Positions 53,293 to 63,099 of a DNA stretch of 64,000 nucleotides are shown piece after piece. The notes beneath the pieces were generated by a model. It had not been told where the DNA came from and did no database searches. It saw nothing but the letters and a program-made list of their open reading frames with translations. The translations under genes and the position numbers were made by a program. Each line of letters starts with the position of its first letter. The first letter of the stretch is position 1. Source of the stretch: Frateuria hangzhouensis (GTDB lineage Bacteria > Pseudomonadota > Gammaproteobacteria > Xanthomonadales > Rhodanobacteraceae); contig NZ_JAPMIU010000009.1 of the NCBI RefSeq assembly GCF_026410505.1, forward strand, positions 1-64,000, read 5' to 3'.

Positions 53293-53799
53293 ATGGCCAA
53301 GCAAAGCAGTCAGAAGTTCATCGCGCGCAACCGCGCGCCGCGGGTGCAGATCGAATACGACGTCGAGGTCTACGGCGCGCAGAAGAAGGTGCAGGTGCCG
53401 TTCGTGATGGGCGTGATGTCGGACCTGTCCGGCGCCAACAACGCCGAGCTGCCCTCGATCGAGGAGCGCAAGGCGCTGGAGATCGACGTCGACAACTTCG
53501 ACAACCGCCTGCAATCGATGAAGCCGCGCGTCTCCTTCGCGGTGCCCAATACGCTCACCGGCGAGGGCAACCTCAGCGTCGACATCACTTTCGAGAGCAT
53601 GGACGACTTCTCGCCCGCCGCGGTGGCACGCAAGGTCGCCCCGGTCGCCAAGCTGCTCGAAGCGCGCACGCAGCTGGCCAACCTCAATACCTACATGGAC
53701 GGCAAGGCCGGCGCCGAGAAGCTGATCGCCCAGGCGATCAACGATCCGGCGCTGCTGCAGTCGCTGGTTTCGGCCGCCAAGCCGACGGACGGGGAGTAA
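53293..53799 (+). CDS. tssB: T6SS contractile sheath small subunit TssB
   Basis: Forms the contractile sheath with TssC. The 168-residue protein has QKFIARNRAPRVQIEYDVE at the start and the VPFVMGVMSDLSG motif near 36, which is diagnostic for the family. It also has ERKALEIDVDNFDNRLQSMKP and the C-terminal helix region LLEARTQLANLNTYMDGKAG. It is the first structural gene of the cluster, 6 bases before tssC. Confidence 0.96.
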   Translation: MAKQSSQKFIARNRAPRVQIEYDVEVYGAQKKVQVPFVMGVMSDLSGANNAELPSIEERKALEIDVDNFDNRLQSMKPRVSFAVPNTLTGEGNLSVDITFESMDDFSPAAVARKVAPVAKLLEARTQLANLNTYMDGKAGAEKLIAQAINDPALLQSLVSAAKPTDGE

Positions 53800-53805
53800 G
53801 CACAC

Positions 53806-55299
53806 ATGTCCACTGAAGCCGTTGCCGAACGCGGTCAAGCCACCGAAACACTCGAAGCCGGCGATTTCGCCGCGCTGCTGAGCAAGGAATTCAAGCCCAA
53901 GAGCGAGCGCGCCAAGGAAGAGGTCGAATCGGCCGTCCGCACGCTGGCCGAACAGGTGCTGGGCAAGGGCGACATCGTCTCCGACGACGTCGCCCAGACC
54001 ATCAACGCCTACATCGCCGAGATCGACCGCAAGCTCAGCGAGCAACTCAACGAGATCATGCACCACGCCGATTTCCAGAAGCTGGAAAGCGCCTGGCGCG
54101 GCCTGCATCACCTGGTCAACAACACCGAGACCGACCAGCTGCTGAAGATCCGCGTCATGAACATCTCCAAGAAGGAGCTGGGCAAGACGCTCAAGCGCTA
54201 CAAGGGCACCGCCTGGGACCAGAGCCCGATCTTCAAGAAGATGTACGAAGAGGAATACGGCCAGCTCGGCGGCGAGCCGTACGGCTGCCTGGTCGGCGAC
54301 TACTATTTCGACCACAGCCCGCCGGATGTGGAGCTGCTGGGCGGCATCGCCCAGGTGGCAGCCGCCGCGCACGCGCCGTTCCTGGCCGCTGCAAACGCCA
54401 GCCTGATGGGCATGGAGAGCTGGAACGAGCTGTCCAACCCGCGCGACCTGGCCAAGATCTTCTCCACGCCCGACTACGCTTCCTGGCGTTCGCTGCGTGA
54501 ATCGGACGACGCCAAGTACCTGGCGCTGGCGATGCCGCGCACGCTGGCCCGCCTGCCGTACGGCGCCACCACCAACCCGGTGGAGGAGTTCGACTTCGAG
54601 GAAGACACCGCCGGCGCCGACTCGAACAAGTACACCTGGCAGAACGCCGCCTACGCGATGGCGGTGAACATCAATCGCTCGTTCAAGGCCTACGGCTGGT
54701 GCTCGCGCATCCGCGGCATCGAGTCCGGCGGCGCGGTCGAGGGCCTGCCGGTGCACGCCTTCCCGACCGACGACGGCGGCGTGGACATGAAGTGCCCGAC
54801 CGAGATCGCCATCACCGACCGCCGCTCGGCGGAGCTGGACAAGATGGGCCTGATGCCGCTGGTGCATCGCAAGAACTCGGACATGGCCGCCTTCATCAGC
54901 GCGCAGTCGCTGGCCAAGCCGGAGGAGTACGACGATCCGGACGCCACCGCCAACGCCGCGTTGGGCTGCCGCCTGCCGTACATGTTCGCCTGCTGCCGCT
55001 TCGCGCATTACCTGAAGTGCATCGTGCGCGACAAGATCGGCTCCTTCAGCGACCGCGAGCAGATGCAGAACTGGCTGACCAACTGGGTCATGCAGTACGT
55101 CGACGGCGATCCGTCCAACTCCAGCGAGGAGACCAAGGCGCGCAAGCCGCTGTCGGCCGCCGAGGTGGTGGTGGAAGAGGTCGAGGGCGCCCCCGGCTAC
55201 TACACCTCCAAGTTCTTCCTCAAGCCGCACTACCAGCTCGAGGGCCTGACCGTGTCGCTGCGGCTGGTCTCGCGCCTGCCGTCGGCCGCCAAGGCCTGA
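53806..55299 (+). CDS. tssC: T6SS contractile sheath large subunit TssC
   Basis: Main sheath protein, recycled by ClpV after contraction. The 497-residue protein has DFQKLESAWRGLHHLVNNTE near 87, GDYYFDHSPPDVELLGGI, the ARLPYGATTNPVEEFDFEED motif near 245, RFAHYLKCIVRDKIG near 405 and the C-terminal GYYTSKFFLKPHYQLEGLTV. Length and all blocks are normal. Confidence 0.97.
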   Translation: MSTEAVAERGQATETLEAGDFAALLSKEFKPKSERAKEEVESAVRTLAEQVLGKGDIVSDDVAQTINAYIAEIDRKLSEQLNEIMHHADFQKLESAWRGLHHLVNNTETDQLLKIRVMNISKKELGKTLKRYKGTAWDQSPIFKKMYEEEYGQLGGEPYGCLVGDYYFDHSPPDVELLGGIAQVAAAAHAPFLAAANASLMGMESWNELSNPRDLAKIFSTPDYASWRSLRESDDAKYLALAMPRTLARLPYGATTNPVEEFDFEEDTAGADSNKYTWQNAAYAMAVNINRSFKAYGWCSRIRGIESGGAVEGLPVHAFPTDDGGVDMKCPTEIAITDRRSAELDKMGLMPLVHRKNSDMAAFISAQSLAKPEEYDDPDATANAALGCRLPYMFACCRFAHYLKCIVRDKIGSFSDREQMQNWLTNWVMQYVDGDPSNSSEETKARKPLSAAEVVVEEVEGAPGYYTSKFFLKPHYQLEGLTVSLRLVSRLPSAAKA

Positions 55300-55438
55300 T
55301 TCACGCGATCCGGTGGCGGCCCATGCCGCCATCGGGCCCCGCGAAGTGTTTCCAGCCGCAGAAAGACGAACCAAGGGAAGGGGTGTTGCCCCGCCGGCGG
55401 TATCGAACATCCATCACGAAACGTAGGGAGAAGGTTTC

Positions 55439-55942
55439 ATGGCATTCGACATGCACATCAAGTTCGGCGCCGGCAAGGTCAAGATCGAAGGCGCGTCCAA
55501 CCACAAGAAGCACAAGGGCGAAGTGCCGATCCTTGCCTGGTCGTGGGGCGTCAGCAATTCCGGCGACCTGCATACCGGCGGCGGTTCGGCCAGCGGCGGC
55601 AAGGCCCACGTGCAGGACATCTCGATCACCAAGTACGTCGACGGCTGCTCCAACGCCCTGCTGGACGCCGTCTGCACCGGCGGCCGCATGGACCAGGCCT
55701 GGCTGTACGTCACCAACGCCACCGGCGAGCAGACCGACTTCCTCACCATCGAGCTCTCCGAGGGCGTGCTGGTGACCTCGGTTTCCACCGGCGGCAGCGG
55801 CGGCGAAGACCGCCTGACCGAGAACATCACCCTGCACTTCGGCAAGTTCAAGTACTCGTTCCAGCCGCAGGACGACAAGGGTGCCAAGCAGGGTGGCGCC
55901 AAGGAGTTCACCTACGACATCCAGGGCGTGGCGAAGGCCTGA
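55439..55942 (+). CDS. hcp: T6SS inner-tube protein Hcp (TssD)
   Basis: Hexameric tube protein expelled on contraction. The 167-residue protein has MAFDMHIKFGAGKVKIEGAS, LAWSWGVSNSG, DISITKYVDGCSNALLDAVC, and the C-terminal LHFGKFKYSFQPQDDKG, typical of the Hcp1 family. The 139-base gap after tssC and the strong ribosome site (GGGAGAAGG) suggest extra expression of this abundant subunit; no promoter is obvious. Confidence 0.96.
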   Translation: MAFDMHIKFGAGKVKIEGASNHKKHKGEVPILAWSWGVSNSGDLHTGGGSASGGKAHVQDISITKYVDGCSNALLDAVCTGGRMDQAWLYVTNATGEQTDFLTIELSEGVLVTSVSTGGSGGEDRLTENITLHFGKFKYSFQPQDDKGAKQGGAKEFTYDIQGVAKA

Positions 55943-56006
55943 TAGGCCCGTCCGCCAGTCCCGCAGCCCTCGCCCCATCCACTTCAAACACCGTCAGAGC
56001 CAAGCC

Positions 56007-56810
56007 ATGACACCCGAGAACATGCTCAAGGAAGGACGGTTGGACGAGGCGCTGCAGGGACTGACCTCGCAGGTACGGAACAACCCGGCGGACGCGCGCT
56101 GCCGGGTCTTCCTGTTCCAGTTGCTGGCCCTGCTCGGCCAGTGGGAACGGGCCCAGACGCAGCTGAAGGTCAGCGGCGAACTGGACGTGAACAACACGCT
56201 CATGGCCGGCGCTTATGCGCAGGCCCTGAAAGGTGAACTGGCGCGTATCCACGTGCTCTGCGGCGAACGCATGCCCTCGGTGGTGGGCGAGCCGGCGCAA
56301 TGGCTGGCGCTACTGCTGCAGGCACTGCGGCTCGACGCGCAGGGCCAGCACGCGCAGGCCGTACCGCTGCGCGAGCAGGCTTTCGAGCAGGCCCCGGCCG
56401 TGGCGGGAGAGATCAATGGCGAACCGTTCGAGTGGATCGCCGACGCCGACCCGCGTTTCGGTCCCTGCCTGGAGATGGTCGTCAACGGCGGCTATGCCTG
56501 GGTGCCGTTCGCGCGCATGAAACAACTTTCCTTCGAGGCGCCCAGCGATTTGCGCGACAAGATCTGGGCGCCGGTGCAGGTGACCTGGGTCAACGGCGGC
56601 CAATCGGTGGGCTTCGTGCCGTGCCGCTACCCCGGCTCGGAACACGCCGCCGACGCCGAGGTGGTGCTGGCCCGGCGTACCGACTGGCACGACCTGGACG
56701 GCGGTCCCTGCGTGGGCTCGGGCCAGCGCATGCTGGCCACCGATGCCGGCGAGTATCCGCTGCTGGACATCCGCACCGTGGTTTTCCACCACGACATCGC
56801 CCTGACGTAA
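56007..56810 (+). CDS. tagJ: T6SS accessory protein TagJ (ImpE family)
   Basis: In P. aeruginosa, TagJ binds TssB and modulates sheath disassembly by ClpV. The 267-residue protein has the N-terminal TPR-like start (MLKEGRLDEALQGLTSQVRN, NNPADARCRVFLFQLLALLG) and the ImpE C-terminal domain (EWIADADPRFGPCLEMVVNG, WAPVQVTWVNGGQSVGFVPC and RYPGSEHA). It lies between hcp and tssE, as in the H1-like subtypes. It ends 3 bases before tssE. Confidence 0.94.
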   Translation: MTPENMLKEGRLDEALQGLTSQVRNNPADARCRVFLFQLLALLGQWERAQTQLKVSGELDVNNTLMAGAYAQALKGELARIHVLCGERMPSVVGEPAQWLALLLQALRLDAQGQHAQAVPLREQAFEQAPAVAGEINGEPFEWIADADPRFGPCLEMVVNGGYAWVPFARMKQLSFEAPSDLRDKIWAPVQVTWVNGGQSVGFVPCRYPGSEHAADAEVVLARRTDWHDLDGGPCVGSGQRMLATDAGEYPLLDIRTVVFHHDIALT

Positions 56811-56813
56811 GTC

Positions 56814-57317
56814 ATGGCCGAACTGACCACCCAGGAACGGCTGCAGCCCTCGTTGCTCGACCGCCTGACCGACGAGGAGCCGGGCAAGCGGGAGGAGAGC
56901 CGCGAGAAGCGGGTGATCTCTGCCACGCGGCTGCGCGACTGCGTCGCCCGCGACATCTCCTGGCTGCTCAACTGCGTCAACCTGGGCAGCGGCGTCGAGC
57001 TCGAGGACTATCCCGAGGTGGCTCGCTCGGTGCTCAATTTCGGCATTCCCGATCTCACCGGCATGGCGCTGGCGGGCGTGGATGCAGCCGTGCTGCAACG
57101 CCAGTTGCGCGAAGCCCTGATCGCCTTCGAGCCGCGCCTGACCGGCAGCACCCTGCGCGTGGCGGTCAATGGCGACGGCCAGCGGATGGATCAGCAATCG
57201 CTGGTGTTCAACATCGAATCGGAGATGTGGGCGCAGCCGATCCCGCTGAACCTCTATCTCAAGACCGAGGTGGACCTGGAAACCGGCCGCTTCAGCGTCT
57301 CCGAAAGCCTGGGCTGA
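56814..57317 (+). CDS. tssE: T6SS baseplate protein TssE (gp25-like)
   Basis: Baseplate wedge component related to T4 gp25. The 167-residue protein has the N-terminal PSLLDRLTDEEP motif and RLRDCVARDISWLLN, where E. coli-like TssE has DLEWLLN. The later YPEVARSVLNFGIPDLTG and the gp25-type EPRLTGSTLRVAV block (with the Arg of the EPR motif) are also present. Starts 3 bases after tagJ. Confidence 0.95.
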   Translation: MAELTTQERLQPSLLDRLTDEEPGKREESREKRVISATRLRDCVARDISWLLNCVNLGSGVELEDYPEVARSVLNFGIPDLTGMALAGVDAAVLQRQLREALIAFEPRLTGSTLRVAVNGDGQRMDQQSLVFNIESEMWAQPIPLNLYLKTEVDLETGRFSVSESLG

Positions 57318-57321
57318 CGCC

Positions 57322-59205
57322 ATGGACCCGCGCCTGCTTCGCTACTACAACCGCGAGTTGCAGCACGTCCGCGAGATGGGCGGCGAGTTCGCGCGCGAGT
57401 ACCCGAAGATCGCCGGCCGGCTTGGCCTGGAGGGCTTCGAGTGTGCCGACCCGTACGTCGAGCGCCTGCTGGAGGGTTTTGCCTTTCTCGCCGCGCGCGT
57501 GCAGTTGAAGCTGGATGCGCAACAGCCGGTGTTCACCCAGCACCTGATGGAAATGGTCTATCCGCACTACCTGGCCCCGGTGCCCTCGATGGCCGTGGTC
57601 GAAATGGCGGCGGACCTGAAAGACAGCGCGCTGGTCGACGGCCATACGGTGGCTCGCCACACCGCCCTGCGCAGCGTCACCGGTCGCGACGATCGCACCG
57701 CCTGCGAGTACCGCACGGCGCACGACGTCACCCTGTGGCCGATCAAGCTCACCGAAGCGAAGTACTTCGACACGCCCGCCGCGATCGCCGCGGCGGGCGT
57801 TGCCATTCCGGCCAACCGCACCGTGCGCGCCGGCCTGCGCCTGAAGTTCACGGTGACCGCCGGCGCCATGGCCAACCAGTTGGCCATGGACGAACTGCCG
57901 GTATTCCTCGCGGGCGCCGACGAACTGCCCAAGCGCTTGTACGAACAATTGCTGGGCAACACCGCCGGGGTGGCGATCCGCGCCAAGAACAGCGAAGGCA
58001 TGGCCTGCACCTGGCTGGAAGCCGCGAGCATCCGGCCCAAGGGCTTCGCCGACGAGGAGTCGATGATTCCCTACAGCGGCCGCTCCTTCAGCGGCTACCG
58101 GTTGCTGCAGGAGTACTTCGCCTGTCCCGAGCGCTACCTGTTCGCCGTGTTCACCGGCCTGCGCCAGGCGCTGGCGCGTGCGCAGGGCAACGAGTTCGAG
58201 ATCGTCGTGTTGTTCGATCGCAGCGTCAGCCGGCTGCACAACGCGGTGGACGCGGGCAACTTCCGCTTGTTCTGCACGCCGGCGATCAACCTGTTCCCGC
58301 GACGCGCCGACCGCATCCACCTGCAGCAGGGCAAGACCGAATACCACGTGCTGGCCGACCGCACGCGGCCGATGGATTTCGAGATCCACTCGATCGGCCA
58401 GGTCGAGGGCTTCGGCGACAGCCAGGAACCGGAGCAGCAGTTCCAACCGTTCTACGGCTGCGACGAGCGCACCTGGCAGGGCGGCCACGGTGCCTTCTAC
58501 ACGGTGCGCCGCGAACCGCGTCAGCTGTCCGCGCGGCAGAAGCTGCAGGGCGCACGTTCGAGCTACGTCGGCAGCGAGCTGTTCGTCGCGCTGGTGGATG
58601 CCAACGAGGCGCCCTATGCCAGTCGCCTGCGCCAGGTCGGCATGCAGCTGCTGTGCACCAACCGCGACCTGCCGTTGCAGATGCCGGTGGGCAAGGCCAA
58701 TACCGACTTCACTCTGGACGTGGGTGCGCCGGTGGAATCGGTGCGCTGCGTGGCCGGCCCGACCAAGCCGCGCGCGCCGGTGGCCGGCGGCGAGACCGCA
58801 TGGCGGCTGGTCAGCCACCTGCAGCTCAACTACGTCTCGCTGCTGGGCGAGGGCAACGCCGACGGCGCCGCGGCGCTGCGCGAAATGCTCACGCTCTACT
58901 GCGACGAGTTCGACTCGGCCGCGCGACGGCAGATCGAGGGCATCAAGACGGTGTCCTCGCAGCCGATCGTGCGACGCATCCCGGTGCCCGGCCCGATCAG
59001 CTTCGGCCGCGGGCTGGAGATCACCCTGACCTGTGACGAGAGCGCCTTCGAGGGCACCGGTGCCTTCCTGCTCGGCTCGGTCATGCAGCACTTCTTCGCG
59101 CGCTACGTGTCGGTGAACTCCTTTACCGAAACCGTCCTGCGCACCCTGGAACGCAACGAGGTGGCCCGATGGACGGCACGGCTGGGCACGCGCCAGACCT
59201 TGTAG
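57322..59205 (+). CDS. tssF: T6SS baseplate protein TssF
   Basis: Baseplate wedge with TssG, TssE and TssK. The 627-residue protein has the family start MDPRLLRYYNRELQHVREMG, then GRLGLEGFECADPYVERLLEG and FTQHLMEMVYPHYLAPVPSM. Late blocks include LVSHLQLNYVSLLGEGNADG and GRGLEITLTCDESAFEGTG. Its end overlaps tssG by 37 bases. Confidence 0.96.
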   Translation: MDPRLLRYYNRELQHVREMGGEFAREYPKIAGRLGLEGFECADPYVERLLEGFAFLAARVQLKLDAQQPVFTQHLMEMVYPHYLAPVPSMAVVEMAADLKDSALVDGHTVARHTALRSVTGRDDRTACEYRTAHDVTLWPIKLTEAKYFDTPAAIAAAGVAIPANRTVRAGLRLKFTVTAGAMANQLAMDELPVFLAGADELPKRLYEQLLGNTAGVAIRAKNSEGMACTWLEAASIRPKGFADEESMIPYSGRSFSGYRLLQEYFACPERYLFAVFTGLRQALARAQGNEFEIVVLFDRSVSRLHNAVDAGNFRLFCTPAINLFPRRADRIHLQQGKTEYHVLADRTRPMDFEIHSIGQVEGFGDSQEPEQQFQPFYGCDERTWQGGHGAFYTVRREPRQLSARQKLQGARSSYVGSELFVALVDANEAPYASRLRQVGMQLLCTNRDLPLQMPVGKANTDFTLDVGAPVESVRCVAGPTKPRAPVAGGETAWRLVSHLQLNYVSLLGEGNADGAAALREMLTLYCDEFDSAARRQIEGIKTVSSQPIVRRIPVPGPISFGRGLEITLTCDESAFEGTGAFLLGSVMQHFFARYVSVNSFTETVLRTLERNEVARWTARLGTRQTL

Positions 59206-60191
59206 CGCTGGAACGCGCGCTGCAAGAGCGGCCGGGGGACTTCGATTTCTTCGAAGCGATCCGGCAGCTCGAATGCGCGCACCCGACGCGGCCGCGGCTG
59301 GGCGAGTCGACCAAGCCCTCGGAAGACTTCGTGCGGCTGTGTCAGACGCCTTCGCTGGCGTTCGCGCCGCGTGCCATCGACCGCTTCGAGCCGGCCGCCG
59401 GCGATCGCCCGGCGCGTATGCATGCATTGTTCTTCGGACTGTTCGGTCCCAACGCGCCACTGCCGCTGCACCTGACCGAGTACGCGCTCGACCGCGAGCG
59501 CAACGCGCGCGACCCGACCCTGATCGCCTTCGCCAACGTCTTCCACCATCGCATGGCCAGCCTGTTCTACCGCGCCTGGGCCGACGCCCAGCCGACGGTG
59601 CAGGCCGACCGTCGCGCGCAGGACCGCTTCCGCCTGTACACCGGTGCGCTGGTCGGCATGGCCACACCGGGCCTCGAGGGCCGCGATGCGCTGCCAGACG
59701 ACTACAAGCGCTACTTCGCCGGCCGCATGCTCACCCAGACGCGCAACGCCGAGGGATTGCGCAGCCTGCTGCAGCACTTCTTCGCCATTCCGGTGCGGGT
59801 GGTCGAGTTCGTCGCCGAGTGGATGCGCCTGCCGGGCGAGGCACACCTTCGGCTGGGCCGATCGACGGAGGTGGCGTGCCTCGGCCGCACAGCGGTCATC
59901 GGCGAAAACGTGTGGGGCGCGCAGCAGCGTTTCCGCTTGCGCGTGGGCCCGCTGGACCACAACCAGTTCGAGCATTTCCTGCCCGGCGGCACCGCGCTGG
60001 CGCAGTTGGTCGCCACCGTGCGCAGCTACATCGGAGACGAAAAGGCCTGGGACGTGCAACTGGTGCTGGCGCACGACCAGGTGCCCGCCACCCGGCTCGG
60101 ACGCAGCGGCCGCCTGGGCCTGAGCACCTGGCTGGGCCAGCGGGCCGGTCATAGCGATGCCGACCAGGTCGTACTCCAACCGGCGGGCTGA
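59169..60191 (+). CDS. tssG: T6SS baseplate protein TssG
   Basis: Baseplate wedge partner of TssF. The 340-residue protein has FDFFEAIRQLECAHPTRPRL near 22, FFGLFGPNAPLPLHLTEYAL near 86, FHHRMASLFYRAWADAQPTV near 120 and the late LRVGPLDHNQFEHFLPGG. The start at 59169 lies inside tssF; a later start would remove conserved sequence, so the overlap is probably real and couples the two proteins. Confidence 0.95.
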   Translation: MDGTAGHAPDLVALERALQERPGDFDFFEAIRQLECAHPTRPRLGESTKPSEDFVRLCQTPSLAFAPRAIDRFEPAAGDRPARMHALFFGLFGPNAPLPLHLTEYALDRERNARDPTLIAFANVFHHRMASLFYRAWADAQPTVQADRRAQDRFRLYTGALVGMATPGLEGRDALPDDYKRYFAGRMLTQTRNAEGLRSLLQHFFAIPVRVVEFVAEWMRLPGEAHLRLGRSTEVACLGRTAVIGENVWGAQQRFRLRVGPLDHNQFEHFLPGGTALAQLVATVRSYIGDEKAWDVQLVLAHDQVPATRLGRSGRLGLSTWLGQRAGHSDADQVVLQPAG

Positions 60192-60271
60192 AACGGCAGT
60201 CCATCGAACGCATTCCACCATCCGCCGGCCGCCCAAGCGGTCGCCGCAGCAAGCCAAGGGAAGACAACGTC

Positions 60272-63007
60272 ATGGCCGAGATCAGTCGCAGCGCCCTGTT
60301 CGGGAAACTCAACAAGCTCGCCTACCGGGGCATCGAAAGCGCCACCGTGTTCTGCAAGTTGCGCGGCAACCCGTATGTCGAGCTGGTGCACTGGATCCAC
60401 CAGATCCTGCAGCTGCAGGACTCGGATCTGCACCGCATCGTCAAACAGTTCAACATCAACCCGTCCAACCTGGCGCGCGACGTGACCGACGCGCTGGACA
60501 AGCTGCCGCGCGGTTCGACTTCGATCACTGATCTGTCCTCCAACGTCGAGGAGGCGGTGGAGCGCGGCTGGGTGTTTGCCACGCTGATGTTCGGCGAGGC
60601 GCAGGTGCGCAGCGGCTATCTGATGATCGGCATTCTGCGCACGCGCCACCTGCGCAACGCGCTGGTCGGCATTTCCGCGGAATTCGACAAGATCAAGCCC
60701 GAGACGCTCGTGGAGAAATTCGCCGAGGTGGTCGCCGGTTCACCCGAGGACGGCCAGGCGGCAAGCGACGGCTTCCAGATGGGCGGCGCCGTGCCCGGCG
60801 AGGCCAGCGGTGCGATGGGCCCGGCGCAGATGGGCAAGCAGGAGGCGCTCAGGCAGTTCACCGTCGACCTCACCGCGCAGGCGCGCGAGGGCAGGATCGA
60901 CCCCATCGTCGGTCGCGACGAGGAGATCCGCCAGGTGGTGGACATCCTGATGCGCCGCCGCCAGAACAACCCGATGCTGGTCGGCGAGGCGGGCGTGGGC
61001 AAGACCGCGGTGGTGGAAGGCTTCGCCCTGCGCATCGCCCAGGGCGACGTGCCGCCGCAGCTGAAAGACGTGGAACTGCGCACGCTGGACGTGGGCCTGC
61101 TGCAGGCCGGCGCCAGCATGAAGGGCGAGTTCGAGAACCGCCTGCGCCAGGTGATCGAGGAGGTGCAGTCATCCCCGAAGCCGATCATCCTGTTCATCGA
61201 CGAAGCCCACACCCTGGTCGGCGCCGGCGGCGCGGCCGGCACCGGCGACGCGGCCAACCTGCTCAAGCCCGCGCTGGCCCGCGGCAACCTGCGCACGGTC
61301 GGCGCCACCACCTGGGCCGAATACAAGAAACACATCGAGAAGGACCCGGCGCTGACCCGCCGTTTCCAGACCGTGCAGATCGACGAGCCGAGCGAAGAGA
61401 AGGGCATCCTGATGATGCGCGGCGTCGCCAGTGTCATGGAGAAGCACCACCGCGTGCAGATCCTGGACGAGGCACTGGAAGCGGCCGTCAAGCTGTCGCA
61501 CCGCTACATCCCCGCGCGCCAGTTGCCGGACAAGGCGGTCAGCCTGCTCGATACCGCCTGCGCCCGCGTGGCGATCAGCCAGCACGCCGTGCCGCCGGAA
61601 GTGGACGACACCCGCAAGCGGATCCAGGCGCTGGAAACCGAACTGGCCATCATCGCCCGCGAGAAGACCGTCGGCGTCGAAGTGGCCGAGCGCGAGGCCA
61701 ATGCGGGCGAGAAGCTCGCCGTCGCCAGGGCCTCGCTGGAAACGCTGGAGATCAACTGGCAGGTCGAAAAGGGCCTGGTCGAGAAGATCCTGGCCATCCG
61801 CGCCCGCCTGCGTGGCGACGCCGCGCCGGTCGAAGGCACCGGCAGTGCGCTGGAAGAGGCCGCCAACACGGAGGCCGGTGCCGTCGCGGTGGCCACCGCC
61901 GCGCTGACCGACGCCGAACGCGCCGCCGCGCTGGAAGAACTCAAGGGCCTGCAGGCGCAACTGTCCGAGCTGCAGGGCGAGAACCCGCTGATCCTGCCGA
62001 CCGTCGACTACGTGGCGGTCGGCTCGGTGGTCTCGGACTGGACCGGCATTCCGGTAGGCCGCATGGTCAAGAGCGAGCTCGAAACCGTGATGAACCTGGC
62101 CAGCCTGATGGGCAAGCGCGTGATCGGGCAGGACCACGCGATGGACATGATCGCCAAGCGCATCCAGACCAGCCGCGCCGGCCTGGACAACCCGAACAAG
62201 CCGATCGGCGTGTTCATGCTGGCCGGCACCTCCGGCGTGGGCAAGACCGAAACGGCGCTGGCGCTGGCCGAGGCGCTCTACGGCGGCGAGCAGAACATCA
62301 TCACCATCAACATGAGCGAGTTCCAGGAGGCGCACACCGTCTCCACGCTCAAGGGCGCGCCCCCGGGCTACGTGGGGTACGGCGAAGGTGGCGTGCTGAC
62401 CGAGGCGGTGCGTCGCAAGCCTTACTCGGTGGTGTTGCTGGATGAGGTCGAGAAGGCCCATCCGGACGTCCACGAGATCTTCTTCCAGGTGTTCGACAAG
62501 GGCGTCATGGAAGACGGCGAAGGCCGCCAGATCGATTTCAAGAACACCCTGATCCTGCTCACCACCAACGCCGGCACCGATCTGATCGCCGGCCTGTGCC
62601 AGGACCCGGACCTGATGCCCGAACCCGAAGGCATCGCCAAGGCTCTGCGCGAGCCGCTGCTGAAGGTGTTCCCGCCGGCACTGCTCGGCCGGCTGGTGAC
62701 CATCCCGTACTACCCGCTGAGCCCGGAGATGCTGGGCAAGATCGTCGAGCTGCAATTGGGCCGCATCAAGAAGCGTATCGAAGCGCGCTACAAGATCCCG
62801 TTCGAATATGACGAGGACGTGGTCAAGCTGGTGGTCAGCCGCTGCACCGAGAGCGAATCGGGCGGCCGCATGATCGATGCGATCCTGACCAACACCATGT
62901 TGCCGGACATCAGCCGCGAGTTCCTCAACCGGATGATCGAAGGGCGGCCGGTGGCCGGCGTCCAGGTGGGCGTGAAGGAAGGAGACTTCGGCTACGCCTT
63001 TGCCTGA
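60272..63007 (+). CDS. clpV: T6SS sheath-recycling AAA+ ATPase ClpV (TssH)
   Basis: Disassembles contracted sheaths by pulling on TssC. The 911-residue protein has the double Clp-N domain (1-150), the first AAA+ module with Walker A VGEAGVGKT (238-246) and Walker B ILFIDEAHTLVGAGG, and a ClpB-type middle domain (about 430-560). The second AAA+ module has Walker A AGTSGVGKTETAL, the pore and Walker B region PYSVVLLDEVEKAHPDVHE, and the C-terminal domain. The N-terminal region (SRSALFGKLNKLAYRGIESA) is ClpV- rather than ClpB-like, and its place in the cluster confirms the role. Confidence 0.97.
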   Translation: MAEISRSALFGKLNKLAYRGIESATVFCKLRGNPYVELVHWIHQILQLQDSDLHRIVKQFNINPSNLARDVTDALDKLPRGSTSITDLSSNVEEAVERGWVFATLMFGEAQVRSGYLMIGILRTRHLRNALVGISAEFDKIKPETLVEKFAEVVAGSPEDGQAASDGFQMGGAVPGEASGAMGPAQMGKQEALRQFTVDLTAQAREGRIDPIVGRDEEIRQVVDILMRRRQNNPMLVGEAGVGKTAVVEGFALRIAQGDVPPQLKDVELRTLDVGLLQAGASMKGEFENRLRQVIEEVQSSPKPIILFIDEAHTLVGAGGAAGTGDAANLLKPALARGNLRTVGATTWAEYKKHIEKDPALTRRFQTVQIDEPSEEKGILMMRGVASVMEKHHRVQILDEALEAAVKLSHRYIPARQLPDKAVSLLDTACARVAISQHAVPPEVDDTRKRIQALETELAIIAREKTVGVEVAEREANAGEKLAVARASLETLEINWQVEKGLVEKILAIRARLRGDAAPVEGTGSALEEAANTEAGAVAVATAALTDAERAAALEELKGLQAQLSELQGENPLILPTVDYVAVGSVVSDWTGIPVGRMVKSELETVMNLASLMGKRVIGQDHAMDMIAKRIQTSRAGLDNPNKPIGVFMLAGTSGVGKTETALALAEALYGGEQNIITINMSEFQEAHTVSTLKGAPPGYVGYGEGGVLTEAVRRKPYSVVLLDEVEKAHPDVHEIFFQVFDKGVMEDGEGRQIDFKNTLILLTTNAGTDLIAGLCQDPDLMPEPEGIAKALREPLLKVFPPALLGRLVTIPYYPLSPEMLGKIVELQLGRIKKRIEARYKIPFEYDEDVVKLVVSRCTESESGGRMIDAILTNTMLPDISREFLNRMIEGRPVAGVQVGVKEGDFGYAFA

Positions 63008-63099
63008 CCCGTCACGGGGCAGCTCGTCGCCGACCGCCCCGTTGTCTTTTTGCCCCACGTCCGGCTCGCCGGATTGCGTCGTTCGCGAAAGGAAAAGTC

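Noticed and set aside
57292-59667. A 791-codon minus-strand open frame opposite tssF
   Set aside because: Shadow of tssF. It has no recognisable domain, while the plus strand matches TssF along its length.
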